A stretch of 40,260 bases of DNA from Phycisphaerae bacterium (GTDB taxonomy: Bacteria > Planctomycetota > Phycisphaerae > Sedimentisphaerales > Anaerobacaceae). Within the stretch, counting starts at the first letter, position 1, and the number at the start of each line of letters is the position of its first letter. The DNA lies in assembly GCA_030601745.1 (NCBI GenBank), contig JAUWBI010000026.1, positions 1-40,260 on the forward strand. The letters run 5' to 3'. The translations under genes were made by a program, and so were the position numbers. This document shows positions 25,098-32,973 of the stretch, one piece after another. Below the pieces are notes generated by a model. The model was given only the letters and a program-made list of their open reading frames with translations. It searched no databases and was not told the DNA's origin.

Positions 25098-25811
25098 ATG
25101 TCAGATGATATTGAAAAACGTAAAGCAGAAGTGGAGAAGTTGAGCCGGCTGGGTCGGCTGGTGGACCGTTATGCACAGAGCCGGTCATTAGGGCTTTTGC
25201 CGCCGATAACGCTGTTAATTATAAATGCACTTTTGACTATCGGGGCAATAGAGTTAGTTTCGTTTAAAGTTACCTGGTGGACTTGCACAGTTCTGGTTTT
25301 AGTAACCCTCTGGGTAGTTTGCTCATCTACTTGGCTGGCATTTAAGCTGGTACCTAAGTACGAGTATAGTTTCTATCGGAAGGATGGGGAAATAAAATTG
25401 GAGAGAGAAAAAGTCCCTGTATGGGCATGGGGTGCATACTTGATAACGGGTTGCGGAGCAACATTGCTGAGTGCGTTTGATATTATGCCGGTTCGCTGGG
25501 CTCTGACTCTTGTATTAGTGATTTTGGCAGTTTTCGTACTTTACGTAAGTGGCAAGGAGAAAAATAAGATTTCAGGAATTGTATTTTCTATATTAATGTT
25601 CGCGGTAGGAATCCTGACAGCATCGGGTACACTTAGCCCTTTTGCCGAGAAGGGGTGGTTATGCTCATTTTTTGTACCGTTGATGATTTATTTTGTTAGT
25701 GGGGTGTTGATTGCGGCACTGGTAAGTCATCTATATAATCGCAGAATTTTGCGTAAGCTTAAAGAAATGAGGCCGTTCGGTGAGCAAGACACAAATAAAT
25801 CAGATTCATAA
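25098..25811 (+). CDS. Multi-pass membrane protein encoded with a winged-helix regulator
   Basis: This protein of about 237 residues begins with a charged helix (residues 1-30) and has about six hydrophobic segments, with a short polar loop (KYEYSFYRKDGEIKLEREK) after the second. No known active site is visible. GGGAG lies about 10 bases before the ATG at 25098, and the promoter at 25030-25058 excludes longer starts. The next gene overlaps its end by 32 bases in another frame. Many small regulators of this kind are paired with a membrane protein; the pair may sense or respond to a membrane state, which is inference. Confidence 0.82.
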   Translation: MSDDIEKRKAEVEKLSRLGRLVDRYAQSRSLGLLPPITLLIINALLTIGAIELVSFKVTWWTCTVLVLVTLWVVCSSTWLAFKLVPKYEYSFYRKDGEIKLEREKVPVWAWGAYLITGCGATLLSAFDIMPVRWALTLVLVILAVFVLYVSGKEKNKISGIVFSILMFAVGILTASGTLSPFAEKGWLCSFFVPLMIYFVSGVLIAALVSHLYNRRILRKLKEMRPFGEQDTNKSDS

Positions 25812-26088
25812 CAGTATCAACCGGGTTGTACATGAGCCGGTTCGGCTGGCGATTCTGAAGATTCTAACCTCAGCTAAAGAAGTTGATTTTAATTTTCTGC
25901 TGACAACGCTGGGTGTGACGAAAGGCAACCTTGCGACCCATATAAATAAGCTGGAGGCGGCCGGCTTCATAGAGGTCAAAAAGGAATTTCGAGGCAAAAT
26001 ACCGCACACATCTTACAGGATTACAAAAACAGGTCGGCGCCAGTTTCAGAAATACTGGGAGAACTTGATGGGGCTGGCACCTGAATAA
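25780..26088 (+). CDS. Winged-helix transcriptional regulator (ArsR/MarR-like, HTH_27 type)
   Basis: This 102-residue protein is a single winged-helix domain: RLAILKILTSAKEVDFNFLL, then the recognition helix in GVTKGNLATHINKLEAAGFI, then the wing KKEFRGKIPHTSYRIT, and a C-terminal helix for dimerisation. It has no metal-binding Cys. The start is GTG at 25780, inside the 3' end of the membrane-protein gene (32-base overlap), so translation is coupled. Homologues are commonly encoded beside multi-pass membrane proteins. The target is probably its own operon, by analogy. Confidence 0.9.
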   Translation: MSKTQINQIHNSINRVVHEPVRLAILKILTSAKEVDFNFLLTTLGVTKGNLATHINKLEAAGFIEVKKEFRGKIPHTSYRITKTGRRQFQKYWENLMGLAPE

Positions 26089-26151
26089 TATATCCACGAA
26101 GGGGGATGAATTTCAATTCGAGGCATGAGCGACGAGCCACGGGATACGAGT

Positions 26152-27624
26152 TCAGTACTTTTTTCTAAACCTTGCAGCGGGGATGTTTAAGAGCTTGCGG
26201 TACTTTGCAACGGTGCGTCTGGCGAGTTTTTTGATGCCGGCCTCGGCTAATTTCTTGCGTATCTGGTCGTCACTCAAGGGCTTGGTTTTGTCCTCCGCAT
26301 CAATAATCTGTTGTAGTTTGACCCTTATGGCCTCCCAACTATGTTTCTGGCCGTTGACATCTTCGGTGCCGCCGCTGAAAAATTTTCGCAGCGGCAGTAT
26401 CCCCCAGGAGCACTGGACGTATTTGCCCGCAACGGCCCTGGAAACGGTAGCGAGATGTACGCCGACATCCTCGGCAACCTTTGCCATCGGAAGCGGCTTA
26501 AGATAAAGCTGCCCCTTATCGAAAAACTCCTTCTGATGCTCAACCACCGACCTTGCAACTTTAAGCAGCGTATTCTTTCGCTGCTCTATGGCGTCTATAA
26601 TCCATCGAGCAGAGCGAATATTATTTTGCAAAAACTTTTTTGTTTTTTCACTGACGCCGGCACCTTTGGCCATTTTTGCATAGTAGTTATTTACTCTCAA
26701 GGCCGGCAAATTAGAATCGGCCAATTGTACAGAATAGTCCTCTGAATCATTCGATGACTGCACTATTACGTCGGCAGTAATAGGATGGTTTCGGTCTCTG
26801 CCGATTTGCAGACCAGGGGAAGTGTCAAGCTTGCTCATACGCTCAATGGCCCGATTGATTGCCTCGATGCTGCAGTTCATCTTCCTGGCGATATCGGGCA
26901 GACGATTTTCAAGCAGTTCATCCATATGCTCGGCAATCAGGCGGGCTTCAAAGCTCATATCTTCGCTGTTCTGGGCCATCTGGATGAGCAGGCATTCCTT
27001 CAGGTCGCGTGCCCCGACGCCGGTGGGTTCTAATTTTTGTACAAGCTCCAGCGCCTCTTTTAAATCATCGATGGTGAAATCGGCCCTGTCTTTGTTGTGC
27101 AGCTGCTCCAATCTTACGGAGAGATACCCTCTCTCGTCGATATAATCTATAATCATATTGCCGGCTTTTTTCACCGGCTTCTCAGCTTCGACCAACCCCC
27201 ACTGCTCTGTCAGGTGGTCGTGCAGCGACTGAGGCGGTGCAACAGTGTTTTTTATCGCTTCAAGCTTTCTGTCAGGCTCGTCACTTTGACGGCGCAGCCG
27301 GAAAGAACCGGCCCGGCTCATATAGTCTTTGTAATCATCGTCAAGACTATCAAGGCGTTCGAAGGCCTCTGTCCTTTTGCCGTCCGGGTTAACAACCAAA
27401 TCTTTTTCGTTTATATCATCGTCAGACTGCTCGCCAACGGGCTCGGTATCTTCGGGATTCGAGGGCTCTTCCATTTCCAGAACGGGATTGGAATTTAGCT
27501 CCTGCTCTATTCTTTCCTGAAGGGCGAGGATTGGAAGCTGGAGAATCTCCATTGATTGAATCATATGCGGAGCGAGCTTCATTCTCTGCTCCATCCGCAT
27601 CTGTCCTCTCATCTCCAGCTTCAT
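26152..27624 (-). CDS. rpoN: RNA polymerase sigma-54 factor RpoN
   Basis: This 490-residue protein is the alternative sigma factor that needs AAA+ activators. Region I is glutamine- and leucine-rich at the N-terminus (QMRMEQRMKLAPHMIQSMEI), an acidic region II follows (residues ~50-80), then the core-binding domain, and the DNA-binding domain ending in the RpoN box ARRTVAKYRKLL near the C-terminus. All parts are present. It is monocistronic by position. Its presence implies sigma-54 promoters elsewhere in the genome; none stands out in this window. Confidence 0.97.
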   Translation of the reverse strand: MKLEMRGQMRMEQRMKLAPHMIQSMEILQLPILALQERIEQELNSNPVLEMEEPSNPEDTEPVGEQSDDDINEKDLVVNPDGKRTEAFERLDSLDDDYKDYMSRAGSFRLRRQSDEPDRKLEAIKNTVAPPQSLHDHLTEQWGLVEAEKPVKKAGNMIIDYIDERGYLSVRLEQLHNKDRADFTIDDLKEALELVQKLEPTGVGARDLKECLLIQMAQNSEDMSFEARLIAEHMDELLENRLPDIARKMNCSIEAINRAIERMSKLDTSPGLQIGRDRNHPITADVIVQSSNDSEDYSVQLADSNLPALRVNNYYAKMAKGAGVSEKTKKFLQNNIRSARWIIDAIEQRKNTLLKVARSVVEHQKEFFDKGQLYLKPLPMAKVAEDVGVHLATVSRAVAGKYVQCSWGILPLRKFFSGGTEDVNGQKHSWEAIRVKLQQIIDAEDKTKPLSDDQIRKKLAEAGIKKLARRTVAKYRKLLNIPAARFRKKY

Positions 27625-27828
27625 AAGGACACCTGAAAAAACCTTTTATTCCGTCTCCTGACTTCTGTTTTCCGACTCTTATTTTTTTTCTACCATATTA
27701 TACTGCGCAAAAGGATTTCGTCAATATTTGGCGGGCAATTCAAAAATTTTATAAATAAAGACACTCCTGTCCGATTAAACTTTCGGAAGTTCGTTGCAGG
27801 CGGCGTTCCTCCAAATGGGTCCGATGTT

Positions 27829-28935
27829 TTACGCTTGTGAGTTTCTGTTGAGCCATAACTCGATGGGGATTTTGACACCTTCAGGTCGAAACGGCAAATC
27901 GACCTTGCGACCGGTCCCCGCTGACTGGTAACCGGCGTAGAGCACTTCCTGCACAATGCGGCCATCTTCGCCGGTGGCCTGCGGCTCCTCCTTGCCGCGC
28001 ACGCACCGGGCAAAATGGTGCATTTCCTGCGGAAACCCGTAATTCCACAGCTCTTCGAAAACAGGATATGTCCAGCCTTTTGTCGCGGGTGCTTTCTCAA
28101 CGGCATAACCATAGCCGTATTCGCTGTACGTGGGCAGAGCATTGCCCATAAGCAGATTAGCGTAAGTAACACCGCCTTGGCCGTAAACCTCGATGCGGTC
28201 GTCCATACCACCTCGGCGGGCCCAACTGTTCTCCACGACCCCAACTGCCCCGTCAGCGAATTCGAGGATACAGATGGAGTTGTCCTCGCCTCTGGTTTTG
28301 TTACCGTGGACGTGCGTGGCCATCTGGCAGTACACGCTTTTAATCTGCGGCCTGTCCAGGAACCAGTAGCAAAAGGCGATGCCGTGACAGCCCATATCCG
28401 TAAACACGCCGCCGCCGGACTGCTCGACGTCCCAGAACCACGATGCGTGCGGGCCGAAGTGTTTCTCGCTTTGTTTGACCATATACACCTTGCCGAAGGC
28501 GCCGTCATCGGCCATCTGCTTGGCCCTGACGTACTTGGGCGCAAAGAACAGCTCCTCAGCATACATCAGAAGCACGCCTTTGCGCTTGCATGTTTCAATC
28601 ATCAGGTCCGCTTCTTCCAGCGTCATACACAGGGGCTTTTCACATACCACGTGTTTGCCGGCGTTGGCTGCGTCGATGGTCATCCGGGCGTGCAGGTAGT
28701 TCGGCGCCGCGATTGTTACCATTTCAATATCGTCTTCAGCGAGCATTTGCTTGTAGTCTGTGAAGACGCGTGGGATGTCGTGCTTCTTCGCCAGTTTCTC
28801 AGCGTGGCCCGGCGTCGGTGAGGCGACGGCGACGACCTCCGCCTCATCGGGCATGAGCCGAAACGCCTCAGCGTGGATATCCGCTGCAAACTGCGACCCG
28901 ATGACTCCAACTTTGACTCTTCCTTTCCCGGACAT
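27829..28935 (-). CDS. Gfo/Idh/MocA family oxidoreductase
   Basis: This 368-residue NAD(P)-dependent sugar or inositol dehydrogenase-like protein has a Rossmann start (VKVGVIGSQFAADIHAEAF) and the family EKP motif in VVCEKPLCMT. The C-terminal half is the GFO_IDH_MocA substrate domain (GGGVFTDMGCHGIAF). AGGAGG lies 10 bases before the ATG. It has no export signal, so it acts in the cytoplasm. The substrate is unknown; planctomycetes encode many paralogues acting on keto-sugars. Confidence 0.93.
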   Translation of the reverse strand: MSGKGRVKVGVIGSQFAADIHAEAFRLMPDEAEVVAVASPTPGHAEKLAKKHDIPRVFTDYKQMLAEDDIEMVTIAAPNYLHARMTIDAANAGKHVVCEKPLCMTLEEADLMIETCKRKGVLLMYAEELFFAPKYVRAKQMADDGAFGKVYMVKQSEKHFGPHASWFWDVEQSGGGVFTDMGCHGIAFCYWFLDRPQIKSVYCQMATHVHGNKTRGEDNSICILEFADGAVGVVENSWARRGGMDDRIEVYGQGGVTYANLLMGNALPTYSEYGYGYAVEKAPATKGWTYPVFEELWNYGFPQEMHHFARCVRGKEEPQATGEDGRIVQEVLYAGYQSAGTGRKVDLPFRPEGVKIPIELWLNRNSQA

Positions 28936-29031
28936 AGTCTATCAACCTCCTTTAACATTATATCAGGTGAAAAATAATGCCAATCCGCAACAACGGTTTA
29001 GTAAAGCATTCATTCATATCGCTCATTATGT

Positions 29032-29250
29032 TACTCAAACTGGCCAATTCGATGGCATCAATAGTTGTAATTCTTTTATTTAGAAGTACATATAGTAGTT
29101 TGTCATTCTGAGCGCAACGGAGTGAAGCGAAGAATCTGGCCCACGATGTAATGCCATTTTCTCCTGTTAAGGCCAGATGCTTCGCCTTCGGCTCAGCCCT
29201 GTCATCGAGCGCAGCGAAGGAATGACAACAAAAAACAGTCAGTTTGAGTA
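29032..29250. repeat. 219-bp nested palindrome, MITE-like
   Basis: Three nested inverted pairs occur: TACTCAAACTG (29032-29042) / CAGTTTGAGTA (29240-29250), TTGTCATTC (29100-29108) / GAATGACAA (29220-29228), and ATCTGGCC (29134-29141) / GGCCAGAT (29171-29178). The inner part is the dispersed CATTCTGAGCG...GAATCT repeat; a related fragment lies at 14129-14162. It fills part of the 560-base gap between two divergent Gfo/Idh/MocA genes; no gene is seen in the rest of that gap. Confidence 0.6.
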
Positions 29251-29495
29251 TGTTACAACTTTTTTCCATAATTTTCCAGACATAACCGGCCCGGACTCTG
29301 CCATAACGGCATCAGGGGAAGAGTTGTCCGCGGCACTCTCGTCGCAGCCAGCGTGATAACCTGACAGGAAACGCGAGGCGATAAAAAATACACGAAAAGG
29401 GAAATTTTCTTGATTACCTCCGGGGCAAAAAGTAATTTGGCCGCAGTATTTGAACACATAAATTTGATTTCGATAAAAAAAGGAGCGAAGTTACG

Positions 29496-30740
29496 ATGGA
29501 AACACTTAAACTGGGTTTCATCGGGGCCGGTTTTGTTGCTAACTTCCACGCCACAGCACTGAAACAGGTACGCGGGGCCGACCTCGCAGGTGTCTATGCG
29601 CTCAAGGGCGCCGAAGAGCTGGCTAAATCCGCAACGGCAAGCGGACTCGGCGACTGCAAGGTGTATCCCAACGTGGCGGAACTGTGCAAAAACTGCGATG
29701 CCGTAGCGGTGCTTGCGCCGAACTTTGCGCGCATCGAGCTTGTCGAGCAGATTGTCGAGGCCGTCAAGGCCGGGGCGGCACTGAAGGGTGTTATCTGCGA
29801 GAAACCTCTCGGCCGGACCGTCGCCGAGGCGAAACGGCTTGTGGCTTTCGCTAAGGAAGTCAAACTCCCCACGGCCTACTTCGAGAATCAAATCCATATG
29901 AAGGCCGTCAAAAATGCCCTGGCGCAGCTTGCCCCCCAGCAGAGGGTTATGGGGCCCATCGCACTGGCGCGCAGCGCTGAGGAGCACGCAGGCCCCCACG
30001 AGCCGTGGTTCTGGGACCCGACGCAACAGGGCGGCGGCGTGCTGTCCGATATGGGCTGCCACAGCATCGCTGTTTCCTGGTTCGTGCTTACCCCCATCGG
30101 CAAACCGGTTACTTTCCTCAAACCGGTCTCCATCAACGCCGAGACCTCTCTGCTGAAGTGGGGCCGGCCCAAGTATCGCAAGGAGCTGCTCGACCGGATG
30201 GGTGTCGATTACGGCAAGACGCCTGCTGAAGACTTCTGTACCGGCATCGTAACGTTCCGCAATCCCGATACCGGACAGCTCGTCAAGGCCCAGTTTACAA
30301 ATTCCTGGATGTATGACAAGCAGGGCCTGCGTCTGCTAATGGATGGGCTTGGGCCGGGCTATGCCTTCGAGGTCAACTCGCTGAAGTCGCCGCTTGAGGT
30401 CTTCATCGCCGATGTTGCCGCCGAGGCCGTGGCTGATGCTGAAACGGCTCTGGAGAAGGCGACCGCCTCGCGAGGCCTGCTCGCCGTCCAGCCGAATGAG
30501 CCCGACCTCTACGGTTACGTCGATGAGCTTGAGGATGCGCGCGGGGCATTTCTCGCAGGCAAGGACGCCTTTCTCAACTGGGAGTACGGCCTTGAAATCA
30601 CCAGGCTCGTCCAGGCCGGCTACCTCTCCGCCGAGCGTCAGAAGTCAATCGACCTGGCCGACCCGGCTGTCCAGCAGGAACTCGACTCGTACACGTCACT
30701 TATCGCACAGGGCAAAGGCGCAGAAATCCTGTGCAAATGA
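29496..30740 (+). CDS. Gfo/Idh/MocA family oxidoreductase
   Basis: This 414-residue protein has the dinucleotide-binding start LGFIGAGFVANFHATAL and the ICEKPLGRT motif, then a C-terminal substrate domain with GGGVLSDMGCHSIAVSW. Its base composition is more GC-rich than the flanking spacers. AAGGAG precedes the ATG by about 10 bases. It is cytoplasmic and of unknown sugar specificity. It lies divergent to the other Gfo/Idh/MocA gene with a palindromic element between them, and recR converges on its 3' end 21 bases away. Confidence 0.93.
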   Translation: METLKLGFIGAGFVANFHATALKQVRGADLAGVYALKGAEELAKSATASGLGDCKVYPNVAELCKNCDAVAVLAPNFARIELVEQIVEAVKAGAALKGVICEKPLGRTVAEAKRLVAFAKEVKLPTAYFENQIHMKAVKNALAQLAPQQRVMGPIALARSAEEHAGPHEPWFWDPTQQGGGVLSDMGCHSIAVSWFVLTPIGKPVTFLKPVSINAETSLLKWGRPKYRKELLDRMGVDYGKTPAEDFCTGIVTFRNPDTGQLVKAQFTNSWMYDKQGLRLLMDGLGPGYAFEVNSLKSPLEVFIADVAAEAVADAETALEKATASRGLLAVQPNEPDLYGYVDELEDARGAFLAGKDAFLNWEYGLEITRLVQAGYLSAERQKSIDLADPAVQQELDSYTSLIAQGKGAEILCK

Positions 30741-30761
30741 GCTGATGTTAAGTGGTGAAAA

Positions 30762-31367
30762 CTACTCTAATTCTTGCCTGCCGATTATCGCATCGGTGAG
30801 TATTTTGCCGCTTGCATATTCAATAGTGCTGCCGGCGGGAAGTCCCCGTGCCAGGCGGGTAATTTTGACGCCGGTGGTTCTGAGCAGCGAGCTTATGTAA
30901 AGTGCTGTGCCGTCGCCGGCCATATTGGGATTGGTTGCCATTATGACTTCTTTCACATCACCTTCGCGGACGCGCTCGACGAGTTTGTCAATGGTCAAAT
31001 CGCTGGGCTCAATTCCCTCAAGCGGTGCAATATGGCCGCCGAGGACGTGATAGAGCCACTTACAGGCCCCGGTTTTTTCAAGACTTACGACGTCCTTTGG
31101 CTGTTCGACGACACAGATTAGCGTTTTATCCCGCCGCTGGTCGGAGCAGATTTGGCAGACCGGCTGTTCGGCAAGATTGTAGCAGATTTTGCAGCGTTTG
31201 ATCTTGTTTTTCACATCACGGATTGCATCGGCAAGCGCCATAGCTTCAGCCGACTCAGCTTTTAGGATATGAAAAGCCAGCCGTTCCGCCGTCTTAGGCC
31301 CCACCCCTGGCAGCTTCCCAAACTCCTCGATTAACCTGTTCAGTGTCTCAGTATAAACGCCGCTCAT
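30762..31367 (-). CDS. recR: Recombination mediator RecR
   Basis: This 201-residue protein helps load RecA on gapped DNA with RecF/RecO. The helix-hairpin-helix segment (LPGVGPKTAERLAFH, residues ~19-33), the C4 zinc finger (Cys59, Cys62, Cys71, Cys74), and the Toprim domain from LICVVEQPKDV onward are all present; length is exactly typical. In most bacteria it follows dnaX and ybaB. Here an ankyrin lipoprotein gene occupies the ybaB position, 45 bases upstream. Confidence 0.96.
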   Translation of the reverse strand: MSGVYTETLNRLIEEFGKLPGVGPKTAERLAFHILKAESAEAMALADAIRDVKNKIKRCKICYNLAEQPVCQICSDQRRDKTLICVVEQPKDVVSLEKTGACKWLYHVLGGHIAPLEGIEPSDLTIDKLVERVREGDVKEVIMATNPNMAGDGTALYISSLLRTTGVKITRLARGLPAGSTIEYASGKILTDAIIGRQELE

Positions 31368-31412
31368 GGTTCGTGTCTCGTATATATCATTTCGTATATA
31401 GTAATAAAATAA

Positions 31413-32957
31413 TCAATTGTTATCGACCGCTCCGTGCTTGCGGAGCAAATCGGCGACTTCTTTGTGTCCATGTTGGGCGGCTACGTGCAGAGCAGTCCTG
31501 CCGTGTTTATTTCTTGCGTTCACATCGGCTCCATTGTCAATCAGAAACTCAACTACGTACTTCTGGTCTTTTCTGGCAGCATTGAGCAAAGAAGTATTTT
31601 TGTCACGCAATTCGACTTTGACCGGTTGCAGCTTTTTTACCGCTGTGGGTTTAAGCTTGCTGTGCTTGAGGAGAAGGAAGAATATCTCCTTGTGCTGAAG
31701 ATGCCGGTATTGCCCTTTGCTTGCCCTCTTCTCTGCTATATGCAGAGCAGTCCTTCCATTATCATCTTTGGCCTCCACATCAGCTCCGTTAGCAATGAGA
31801 ATCTCTATGGTTTTCGTATGGCCCTGCTGAGTAGCGAAGTGCAAAGGAGTATTGCCTTCATTATCTTTGGGGTTCACATCCGCCCCTTTTGCAAGTAGGA
31901 TAGCGGCTATTTGGCTGCGGTCAGAATCGGTTGCCAGTTTGCGGCTATCCATAACTGCACAGTGCAGGGGGGTTCGGCCGAAATAATCGTCTTTGACGTT
32001 GACCTCAGCTCCATTTGCCACCAGAACTTTGACTATATCTTTGTGTACCGCTCTGGCCGCCCAGTACAGAGGAGTTTGGTTGTGGTTGTCCATGACGTTC
32101 ACTTTTGCTCCGTTGGCAATCAGCATTTCAGCTATTTCCTTATTACCGTACCAGCCTGCTGCCCGGTATAACGGGGTCCTGCCGTAGTTATCTGTGGTGC
32201 TCACATCCGCTCCATTGGCGAGCAGCACCTTGACCACTTTCTCGTGGGCCCGACAAGCTACTAAGGCGAGCGGAGTATACCCGGAACTATTCTTGACGTT
32301 TATATCCGCTCCATTGGCGACAAGCAACTTGACCGTTTCGGTTTGGTCCTGAGAAGCCGCACTATGGAGAGGAACGACGCCCAATGGATTCTTACCATTC
32401 ACCTCAGCGCCGTTGGCAATTAGAAGCTCAACCACATCGTTGTGTCCATTGTAAGCTGCATCGTGCAGAGGGGTACCACACAGCGGATACCGGCTCAGAG
32501 GGTTGCCGGGGTCATCTCTCCAATTCTTATATTCCCCTTTTACCTTTATGCGCACGGATGCTATCTTGGTGACACGGGACAAAGGATTAGTTTTAGCGTT
32601 CACCTCTGCTCCTTTGGCAATCAGAAACTCGGCTATTTCCTTGTGTCCCACGGTAGCGGCATTATGCAATGGAGTATAGCCGTAATTATCTTTTGCGTTG
32701 ACGTCTGCCCCTTTGGAAATCAAGAACTCAATTATTTCCTTGTGGCCTCGTAAAGCAGCCCAATACAAAGGGGTCCTGCGTAATCTACCTCTGGCGTTGA
32801 CCAGTTTCGGCTTGTTTACCAATATAGACTTGACCTCGTCGAGATTTCCTTTCCTTAACGCGCCTTCAAGGTCTGATGTTGCATATTTGCACCCAGTGAT
32901 CATTACGGGTACAAATAAAATCATCAATATGGGAATTAATCTTTTACGGTTGGCCAT
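31413..32957 (-). CDS. Ankyrin-repeat lipoprotein inserted between dnaX and recR
   Basis: This protein of about 514 residues starts with a lipoprotein signal (MANRKRLIPILMILFVPVMI, then TGC, with Cys23 as the lipidated residue) and carries about 13 ankyrin repeats of the form TPLHxAAxxGHxxIxxxLIxxGADVN. A 35-residue insert interrupts the array after the third repeat (KGEYKNWRDDPGNP), and a longer spacer precedes the last two. Ankyrin arrays bind other proteins; the partner is unknown. The ATG at 32957 has GGGA 5 bases before it; a longer frame starting at 33017 overlaps dnaX and lacks the signal at its N-terminus. It is 16 bases from dnaX and 45 from recR on the same strand, so it is probably cotranscribed with both. 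Confidence 0.93.
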   Translation of the reverse strand: MANRKRLIPILMILFVPVMITGCKYATSDLEGALRKGNLDEVKSILVNKPKLVNARGRLRRTPLYWAALRGHKEIIEFLISKGADVNAKDNYGYTPLHNAATVGHKEIAEFLIAKGAEVNAKTNPLSRVTKIASVRIKVKGEYKNWRDDPGNPLSRYPLCGTPLHDAAYNGHNDVVELLIANGAEVNGKNPLGVVPLHSAASQDQTETVKLLVANGADINVKNSSGYTPLALVACRAHEKVVKVLLANGADVSTTDNYGRTPLYRAAGWYGNKEIAEMLIANGAKVNVMDNHNQTPLYWAARAVHKDIVKVLVANGAEVNVKDDYFGRTPLHCAVMDSRKLATDSDRSQIAAILLAKGADVNPKDNEGNTPLHFATQQGHTKTIEILIANGADVEAKDDNGRTALHIAEKRASKGQYRHLQHKEIFFLLLKHSKLKPTAVKKLQPVKVELRDKNTSLLNAARKDQKYVVEFLIDNGADVNARNKHGRTALHVAAQHGHKEVADLLRKHGAVDNN

Positions 32958-32973
32958 TTTTCCCTTTTTGCGT

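Noticed and set aside
28015-28821. 268-residue plus-strand frame
   Set aside because: It is antisense to a complete Gfo/Idh/MocA gene and lacks family features.
29253-30062. 269-residue minus-strand frame
   Set aside because: It is antisense to the 414-residue Gfo/Idh/MocA gene; its composition reflects high GC on the other strand.
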